From NCBI GenBank assembly GCA_047602055.1, contig JASGIG010000001.1, positions 3,038,001-3,102,000 of the forward strand: a DNA stretch of 64,000 nucleotides. The letters run 5' to 3'. The DNA is from JAODBQ01 sp047602055 (lineage in GTDB: Bacteria > Actinomycetota > Acidimicrobiia > Acidimicrobiales > Ilumatobacteraceae). A program made the translations under genes and the position numbers. The notes beneath the pieces are model-generated. The model had not been told where the DNA came from, ran no database searches, and saw only the letters and a program-made list of their open reading frames with translations. Shown one piece after another: positions 58,444 through 64,000 of this stretch (the stretch's first letter is position 1; the number at the start of each line of letters is the position of its first letter).

Positions 58444-59078
58444 CGCCCGGGCGCGCCTGCCGATTCGAGGTGGATCTTGCCGCTGCCGGGGACCAGCTCG
58501 CCGATCACCCACGTCGGCTCGGACACCTGGCGCTGCACGGCGGCCAGGTCGCCGGCCGCGCAGACGACGACCATGCCGATGCCCATGTTCAGCGTGCGGT
58601 ACAGCTCGTGCTCGTCGAGCCCGGTGGCCGCCTCGCGCACGAGGCGGAACAGTGGCGGCACGGGCCACGCGTCGAGGTGGACGACGGCGTCGCACGAGTC
58701 GGGCAGCACCCGCGGCAGGTTCTCCGGCAGCCCGCCGCCGGTGATGTGGGCCAGTGCCTTGACCAGTCCGGCGCGCAGGATGCCGTCGAGCGCCGGCAGG
58801 TAGTTGCGGTGCGGCTCGAGCAGCGCCTCGCCGAGCGGGCGGTCCATCCCGGCGGGCGTGGCGTCCATCGGCAGCCACTGGAAGACCTTGCGCAGCAAGG
58901 AGTAGCCGTTGGTGTGCGGGCCGTTGGAGGCCAGGCCGACGAGCACGTCACCGGGGCGAAGGTCGGGGCGGGGGAGCAGTTCGGCGCGCTCGACGACGCC
59001 GATCAGGGTGCCGGCGATGTCGAACGCGCCGTCGGCGTAGACGCCGGGCATCTCGGCGGTCTCCCCGCCGAGCAGCGC
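58440..59078 (-). CDS. purM: AIR synthetase (PurM) C-terminal two-thirds, in the shifted frame
   Basis: Directly after the frame break at 59079-59080 this frame continues ALLGGETAEMPGVYADGAFD, GLASNGPHTNGYSLLRKVF, HITGGGLPENLPRVLP and NMGIGMVVV, all PurM signatures, to the stop at 58440. It has no good start of its own, so it is the rest of the fused gene upstream, reached after one base insertion. The ATG at 59051 within it would make only the C-terminal domain. Confidence 0.85.
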   Translation of the reverse strand, partial: ALLGGETAEMPGVYADGAFDIAGTLIGVVERAELLPRPDLRPGDVLVGLASNGPHTNGYSLLRKVFQWLPMDATPAGMDRPLGEALLEPHRNYLPALDGILRAGLVKALAHITGGGLPENLPRVLPDSCDAVVHLDAWPVPPLFRLVREAATGLDEHELYRTLNMGIGMVVVCAAGDLAAVQRQVSEPTWVIGELVPGSGKIHLESAGAPGR

Positions 59079-60654
59079 GGCAGTCGACGGCGGCGCAGGC
59101 CTCGCCCATCCCGCCGACGATCTCGGCGATGCGGCTGGCGTCGATCCGGCTGGCCGCCACGTAGTCGAGGAAGAACAGCGGCCGGGCGCCCTGGACGAGG
59201 ACGTCGTTCACGCAGTGGTTGACGATGTCGGCGCCGATGCCGCGGTAGCGGCCGAGCCGCGCCGCCAGCTCGACCTTGGTGCCGACGCCGTCGGTGGAGG
59301 CGACGAGCACCGGGTGCTGCATGGTTGCGAGCGCCTTGGCGCTGAACGCCCCGCCGAAGCTGCCGACGCCCTGCAGGACCGCCGGGCCATGGGTGGATTC
59401 GACGGCGGCGCGCATCTGCTCGACGGCGCGGACGCCCTCGTCGATGTCCACGCCGGTGTCGGCGTACGAGCCGAGGCCGGCGCCGAGCGCCCGCCAGCCG
59501 ATGTCGCGGCGGACCTGCATGCCGTCGAAGGAGATCTCGTCGAGGCGCTCGTAGGCGTTGGCCCGCGCCTCGGCCAGGTCGGCCCCGAGGCCGGTGACGG
59601 CGAGCACCCGCCCGCCGGTGACCCGCTCGCCGTCGGTGCTGGCAGGGAAGACGATCGCCCGGGGCTGATCGATGTCGTCAGGGACGATGTCGGCGAGGTC
59701 GACGATCGGCGCGCCGAGCTGGAGGTCGCCGGGGTAGCCGGGCGCGGCGGCGACGACGGTGCACGACGCCCCACAGCTCCACGCCATCGGCACGTCGTCG
59801 AGGCGGCCCTCGCAGCAGGCGAGGGCGATCTCGGCGAGGTTGCCGTCGAGCAGCGGCAGGACCGCCTGGGCCTCCGGGTCGCCGAAGCGGCAGTTGAACT
59901 CCAGCAGGCGCGGCCCGGTGGGGGTGAGCATCAACCCGGCGTAGAGCACGCCGACGTACGGCGTGCCGGCGGCGCGGAGATGGTCGAGCACCGGCTGGAC
60001 GAAACGGGCGCACAGCTCCTCGGCGGAGTACGGCACGGGGGCCGGGGCGTAGGCGCCCATCCCGCCCGTGTTCGGGCCACTGTCGCCCTCGCCGATGCGC
60101 TTGTGGTCCTGGGCCAGGGGCAGCGGGCGGGCGACGCGGCCGTCGCACAGCGCCATCAGGCTGCACTCGGGGCCGTGCAGGCGCTCCTCGAGGACGATCG
60201 GGCCGCGGCCGGCGAGCTGGACGATCGCCGCCTCCGTGGCCGCCGGGCTGGCCGGGACGATCACGCCCTTGCCGGCGGCGAGCCCGTCGAGCTTGACGAC
60301 GACCGGGCTGCCCAGCTCGTGCCACCACTGCAGGGCGTCGGCGACGGACTCGGTGCGCACGTACGCCGGCGACGGCAGCCCGAGCTGGGCGGCCAGGGCT
60401 CGGGTGAAGCCCTTCGAGCTCTCCAGCCGGGCGAGCGCCGCGGTCGGCCCGAAGCACGGCACGCCGGCCTCGGCGCAGCGGTCGGCGACGCCGTCGACCA
60501 GCGCGGCCTCAGGCCCCGGGATGACCAGGTCGGTGCCATCGGCACCGATCGTGTCGGGCAAGGTGGCGGCGACGGTGACGTCGTGCCCCTCCCGCTCGCA
60601 CGACCAGGCGATCGCCGCCTCCCGACCGCCGCCGCCGATGACCAACACCTTCAT
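58948..60654 (-). CDS. purD: GAR synthetase (PurD) fused in frame to the N-terminal third of AIR synthetase (PurM)
   Basis: ATG 60654. PurD text runs MKVLVIGGGGREAAIAW, KLDGLAAGKGVIVP, GMGAYAPAP, LEFNCRFGDPEAQAVLPLL to RRDIGWRALGAG (about residue 390). With no stop the frame passes straight into PurM: YADTGVDIDEGVRAVEQMR, DGVGTKVELAARLG, NHCVNDVLVQGARPLFFLDY and GMGEACAAVDC. One extra G at 59079-59080 then breaks the frame, and a meaningless Arg-rich tail ends at 58948. Whole fused gene (58440-60654, 2215 nt) is 3n+1. The PurD N-domain is about 20-25 residues shorter than usual. Catalyses steps 2 and 5 of purine synthesis. Confidence 0.9.
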   Translation of the reverse strand: MKVLVIGGGGREAAIAWSCEREGHDVTVAATLPDTIGADGTDLVIPGPEAALVDGVADRCAEAGVPCFGPTAALARLESSKGFTRALAAQLGLPSPAYVRTESVADALQWWHELGSPVVVKLDGLAAGKGVIVPASPAATEAAIVQLAGRGPIVLEERLHGPECSLMALCDGRVARPLPLAQDHKRIGEGDSGPNTGGMGAYAPAPVPYSAEELCARFVQPVLDHLRAAGTPYVGVLYAGLMLTPTGPRLLEFNCRFGDPEAQAVLPLLDGNLAEIALACCEGRLDDVPMAWSCGASCTVVAAAPGYPGDLQLGAPIVDLADIVPDDIDQPRAIVFPASTDGERVTGGRVLAVTGLGADLAEARANAYERLDEISFDGMQVRRDIGWRALGAGLGSYADTGVDIDEGVRAVEQMRAAVESTHGPAVLQGVGSFGGAFSAKALATMQHPVLVASTDGVGTKVELAARLGRYRGIGADIVNHCVNDVLVQGARPLFFLDYVAASRIDASRIAEIVGGMGEACAAVDCRAARRGDRRDARRLRRRRVRHRRHPDRRRRARRTAPPPRPSPR

Positions 60655-60699
60655 CGCCAGACGCTCCCGACGATTGCCGAAGCGTCGGTCGCGCCGTGG

Positions 60700-60845
60700 G
60701 GGTGGTGCGGAAGGGGTGCTGCGCGATCCCCCTCCGCCGTGCGCCGACTCGCTGTGGGTGAGGCGCACTGCCAGTTGGGCACGGCTGAAGGCCGCTCATC
60801 GAAGCTCGACCGAGATGAGCGAGCGCAGCGGGTGGATCGAGGTCG
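60700..60845 (-). repeat. Modular intergenic repeat, copy D
   Basis: On the minus strand it matches copy A (38349-38495) almost base for base over about 130 bp, including CTCATCTCGGTCGAGCTTCG, GTGCGCCTCAC...GTCGGCGCAC and GGAGGGGGATCGCGCAGCAC. It fills the 193-bp gap between purF and purD. Confidence 0.8.
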
Positions 60846-60847
60846 AC

Positions 60848-62311
60848 TCACGACAAGACCCCCTCGAAGGAGAGCTTGGGTGGGGCCTCGTCGACCTGCA
60901 TGGGGTAGTCGCCGCTGAAGCAGGCCGTGCAGTAGCCGGGCGCGCCGTCGCTGACGGCGCGCATCATCCCGTCGAGCGACAGGAAGTGCAGGGAGTCGGC
61001 GCCGATGTGCTCGCGCATCTCCTCGACGGACAGGCGGGCGGCCATCAGGTCGCCGTCGTGGCCCATGTCGACGCCGAAGTGGCAGGGATGGGTGATCGGC
61101 GGGCAGGTGATCCGCAGGTGCACCTCGGTGGCGCCGGCGTCGCGCAGCAGGCGCACCAGCGGGCCGGCGGTGGTGCCGCGCACGAGCGAGTCGTCGATCA
61201 TCACCACCCGCTGGCCGGCCAGGTTCTCGGCGAGCGCGTTGAACTTCAGGGCGACGCCGCGCTCGCGCAGGTCCTGGGTCGGCTCGATGAACGTCCGGCC
61301 GATGTAGCGGTTCTTGATCAGCCCGTCGTTGTAGGGGATCCCGCTGGCCCGGCTGTAGCCGATGGCCGCCGGGATCGAGGAGTCAGGCACGGGGATGACG
61401 ACGTCGGCGGGCACCCACGACTCGTCGGCCAGCTCCTCGCCGAGGCGCTGGCGGACGTGGTGGATGTTGCGGCCGGCCCACACGCTGTCGGGGCGGGAGA
61501 AGTAGACGAACTCGAACGTGCAGCGGGCGGTGCGCGCCGCCGGCGTGAGTGCCTGGCGGCGGTGCAGCTCGGCACCCTGCAGCGTGACGATCTCGCCGGG
61601 CGCCACCTCGCTGACCTCGACGCAGCCGAGCGTGTTCAGCGCGCAGGTCTCGGAGGCGACGGCGTAGCCGCCGTGGGGGAGGCGCCCGACGTGCAGCGGG
61701 CGGAAGCCCCACGGGTCGCGCACCGCGATCACCCGGTCGCCGGTCAGCATCACCAGCGAGTACGCGCCCTTCCACGCCGGCAGCGTCCGCTCGACGCGGT
61801 CCTCCCACGTCCTGCCGCCGGCGGCTGCGAGCATCAGCGTCAGCACCTCGGTGTCGCTCGTGGCGGTGAGCCCGAAGCCCCGGGCGAGCAGCTCCTCGCG
61901 CAGCGTCTGGGCGTTGACGAGGTTGCCGTTGTGGGCGACGGCCAGCGGTCCGTGCATCGTCTCCACCAGGAACGGCTGGACGTTGCGGTTCGAGTTCGAG
62001 CCGGTGGTGCTGTAGCGGGTGTGGCCGAGGCCGTGGTAGCCGCTGAGCGTCGCCATCGTCGCCGGCGTGAACACGTTGGTGACCAGCCCGGAGTCCTTGT
62101 GCATGCGCACCCGGCTGCCGTCGCTGACGGCGATCCCGGCCGCCTCCTGGCCTCGGTGCTGGAGGGCGAACAGGCCGAAGAAGACGATCTGGGCGATGCC
62201 TTCGCCGTGCGGGGTGGACACGCCGAACACGCCGCACTCCTCACGTGGCGAGTCGTCCTGGCCGTCGCGATCGTCATGCCGGCCGAGCGTCACGGGCACC
62301 TCATCGAGCAT
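60848..62311 (-). CDS. purF: Amidophosphoribosyltransferase
   Basis: 487 residues. The N-terminal nucleophile Cys is in REECGVFGVS (a propeptide of about 25 residues would be removed). Glutaminase features are HTRYSTTGSN and AHNGNLVN; the PRTase loop is VVMIDDSLVRGTT. C-terminal ACFSGDYP is typical of the Bacillus-type enzyme, which often carries a 4Fe-4S cluster. First committed step of purine synthesis. Overlaps purC by 11 bp. Confidence 0.95.
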   Translation of the reverse strand: MLDEVPVTLGRHDDRDGQDDSPREECGVFGVSTPHGEGIAQIVFFGLFALQHRGQEAAGIAVSDGSRVRMHKDSGLVTNVFTPATMATLSGYHGLGHTRYSTTGSNSNRNVQPFLVETMHGPLAVAHNGNLVNAQTLREELLARGFGLTATSDTEVLTLMLAAAGGRTWEDRVERTLPAWKGAYSLVMLTGDRVIAVRDPWGFRPLHVGRLPHGGYAVASETCALNTLGCVEVSEVAPGEIVTLQGAELHRRQALTPAARTARCTFEFVYFSRPDSVWAGRNIHHVRQRLGEELADESWVPADVVIPVPDSSIPAAIGYSRASGIPYNDGLIKNRYIGRTFIEPTQDLRERGVALKFNALAENLAGQRVVMIDDSLVRGTTAGPLVRLLRDAGATEVHLRITCPPITHPCHFGVDMGHDGDLMAARLSVEEMREHIGADSLHFLSLDGMMRAVSDGAPGYCTACFSGDYPMQVDEAPPKLSFEGVLS

Positions 62312-63251
62312 CTGCCAAGGCCTCCTGGATGCGTGCGCCCACCGGATACGAACCCCTCACGAACTGCTCCCCCGTGAGCCGTTCGTAGGCGTCGACGTAG
62401 CGGGCCGTGGTGGCCGCCCACACCGACGGGTCGAGCGCCGGCGGTGGGCCATCGCCGCGGTAGCCGGCATCGAGCAGGGCACGGCGGACGACCTCCTTGT
62501 CGAGGCTCTCCGGTTCGTCACCTGCTGCAAGCCGTTCATCGTAGGTGGCCGCCACCCAATACCGGGATGAATCCGGGGTGTGCAGCTCGTCGATCAGCAG
62601 CAGCGTGCCGTCGTCGGACAGGCCGAGCTCGTACTTCGTGTCGGCGAGGATCAGGCCGGCCTTGGCCGCGATCTCCTGTCCCCTCCTGAACAGCGCCAGG
62701 GCGATGCCCTGCACGTCGTCCCACAGGTACTGGTCGACGAGGCCGCGGCTGACCACCTCGGCGCAGCTCAGGGGCTCGTCGTGCCCGCCCTTGTCGGCCT
62801 TGGTCGTCGGGGTGACGATCGGCTCGGGCAGGCGCTCGTTCTTGCGGAGGCCGTCGGGGAGTGTGTGGCCGTAGACGGTGCGGCGCCCGGCGGCGTACAT
62901 CTGCCAGATCGACGTGGATGTGACGCCGGTGATCACGCCGCGGACGACGACCTCGACGGGCAGCGGGATCGCGCTGCGGGCGACCAGCAGGTTCGGATCG
63001 GGGACGGCGATGACGTGGTTGTCGACGAGGTCGGCGGTCTGCTCGAACCACCACGCCGAGAGCTGGTTGAGCACCTGGCCCTTGTAGGGCACGCCGGCGA
63101 TGATCCGGTCGAACGCCGAGAGGCGGTCGGTGGTGACGAACAGGCGCTCGTCGCCCCAGGCGAACGAGGCGCGCACCTTGCCGTCGCGCCGGTCCGGCAG
63201 GTCGAGCTCGACGTCCATGTACGGCTCGGGCAGCGTGGTCATCGTGCTCAT
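62301..63251 (-). CDS. purC: SAICAR synthetase
   Basis: 316 residues. GKVRASFAWGDERLFVTTDR, SAFDRIIAGVPYKGQVLN, LPVEVVVRGVITG and ILADTKYELGL (ATP/CAIR-binding regions) identify it. It condenses CAIR with aspartate. 7-bp gap from purQ upstream. Confidence 0.95.
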   Translation of the reverse strand: MSTMTTLPEPYMDVELDLPDRRDGKVRASFAWGDERLFVTTDRLSAFDRIIAGVPYKGQVLNQLSAWWFEQTADLVDNHVIAVPDPNLLVARSAIPLPVEVVVRGVITGVTSTSIWQMYAAGRRTVYGHTLPDGLRKNERLPEPIVTPTTKADKGGHDEPLSCAEVVSRGLVDQYLWDDVQGIALALFRRGQEIAAKAGLILADTKYELGLSDDGTLLLIDELHTPDSSRYWVAATYDERLAAGDEPESLDKEVVRRALLDAGYRGDGPPPALDPSVWAATTARYVDAYERLTGEQFVRGSYPVGARIQEALADAR

Positions 63252-63257
63252 CGGGGG

Positions 63258-63992
63258 TCAGCGCTCCTTGGCGTGGCGCACGCCGTTCTCGAACAGCGGC
63301 AGGCAACCGGTGGTCGGTGCCGGCTCACCGCGCCGGCGTCGCCTCGCCGCCTCGGGGTGCTGGCGGGGGATCACGTGGTTCTCGGGGTGGGGCATCAGGC
63401 CGAGGACCAGCCCGGTCGCGTCGCACACCCCGGCGATGTCGGCGACCGAGCCGTTCGGGTTCGTGCCGTTCGCGTAGCGCAAGGCGACCTGGCCGGCGGC
63501 GCGGAGCGCCTCGGGGTCGGGGTGGACGTAGCGGCCCTCGCCGTGGGCGATCGGGCATTCCAGCGTGTCGAGGCCGGCGGTCCAGATGCAGCGGGTGGCC
63601 GGGTCCGGTTGCAGCGCCACCCACTCGCAGTGGAAGCGACCGTCGGCGTTGTGCCCCAGCGCGCCCGGCAGCAGGCCGGCGCCGGTGAGCACCTGGAGCC
63701 CGTTGCAGATCCCGATGATCGGCTTGCCGGCGGCGACGAGCTCGGCGAGCGGGTCGGCCAGCCGGTGGCGGAGCTGCAGCGCCCACATCCGCCCGGCGCC
63801 GAGCGCGTCGGCGTACGAGAACCCGCCGGCGGCGACGAGGATCTGCGCTCCGCGCAGCTTCGCCGGGTCGGCGACCGCGTCGGCGAGCAGCACCGTCTCG
63901 GCGTCCGCCCCGGCGAGGTCGAGCGCGAACGCCACGTCGTGGTGACGATTCGTCCCCGGCGCCACCAGCACCAGCGCCCGCGGCCGGCTCAC
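63258..63992 (-). CDS. purQ: Phosphoribosylformylglycinamidine synthase glutaminase subunit
   Basis: 244 residues from GTG 63992. The class-I glutaminase triad is visible: Cys in GICNGLQVL, His/Glu in LMPHPENH. GTNRHHDVAFALDLAGAD is the N-terminal motif. It supplies ammonia to PurL. The GTG overlaps a minus-strand TGA (63989-63991), probably the end of an upstream operon gene (purS or purL) that lies outside the window. Confidence 0.93.
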   Translation of the reverse strand: MSRPRALVLVAPGTNRHHDVAFALDLAGADAETVLLADAVADPAKLRGAQILVAAGGFSYADALGAGRMWALQLRHRLADPLAELVAAGKPIIGICNGLQVLTGAGLLPGALGHNADGRFHCEWVALQPDPATRCIWTAGLDTLECPIAHGEGRYVHPDPEALRAAGQVALRYANGTNPNGSVADIAGVCDATGLVLGLMPHPENHVIPRQHPEAARRRRRGEPAPTTGCLPLFENGVRHAKER

Positions 63993-64000
63993 GCCGCCAC

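Noticed and set aside
59075..59085. Programmed frameshift producing PurD alone
   Set aside because: No slippery heptamer or downstream structure is evident, and the out-of-frame product would carry a third of PurM plus ~45 nonsense residues.

Overview
This 64 kb window is very GC-rich, gene-dense bacterial chromosome. The gene order tig-clpP-clpX-folC-ndk-mreBCD-PBP2-rodA-rne-rplU-rpmA-obg-proB is typical of Actinomycetota. Thr-rich linkers in exported proteins, many apparently leaderless genes (a TANNNT box 5-11 nt before the start codon) and a collagen-like exported protein suggest a lineage such as Acidimicrobiia. That class assignment is an inference from style and synteny; no rRNA lies in the window.

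Layout. (1) 1-7.4 kb: the 3' part of a GH63/MGH1-like glycosidase, a small unknown gene, a TIGR03083 (maleylpyruvate-isomerase-like) gene with an early in-frame stop, a DUF4143 ATPase whose start sits in three tandem 23-bp repeats, and a penicillin-acylase-family Ntn hydrolase. (2) 7.5-12.6 kb: a VanY-like D,D-carboxypeptidase overlapping a large MalT/SARP-like regulator broken by several frameshifts, a collagen-like exported protein and an OmpA-domain lipoprotein. (3) 12.6-25.1 kb: a catabolic/transport island with a dipeptide-type ABC importer (dppBCDF-like, permeases frameshifted), a GlcD-type FAD oxidase, a thiolase, a DUF35 OB-fold protein, an acyl-CoA ligase, a divergent FadR-type GntR regulator, a solute-binding lipoprotein and an amidohydrolase. 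An 18/21-identical motif precedes both leftward operons. (4) 25.4-46.1 kb: tRNA-Pro, a cupredoxin membrane protein and the conserved housekeeping cluster from tig to proB. (5) 46.1-56.1 kb: PspA, MurJ (frameshifted), a CbxX-type AAA protein, and a MoxR/VWA pair split by a MazEF-like toxin-antitoxin module and a decayed acetyltransferase. (6) 56.3-64 kb: a leftward purine operon, purQ-purC-purF-[purD-purM fusion]-purN-guaB.

Notable signals. The purD and purM reading frames are fused, and purN overlaps purM by four bases, so the operon follows the domain order of the eukaryotic trifunctional GART protein. Three families of intergenic structured repeats occur: a 105-bp double hairpin (2 copies), a roughly 150-bp modular element (4 copies) and a short GATGAGTGATG hairpin (2 copies). 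Several genes, including the normally essential murJ and purM, carry 1-2 base indels. Sequence error is therefore as likely as real gene decay and should be excluded before any biological reading of the broken genes.
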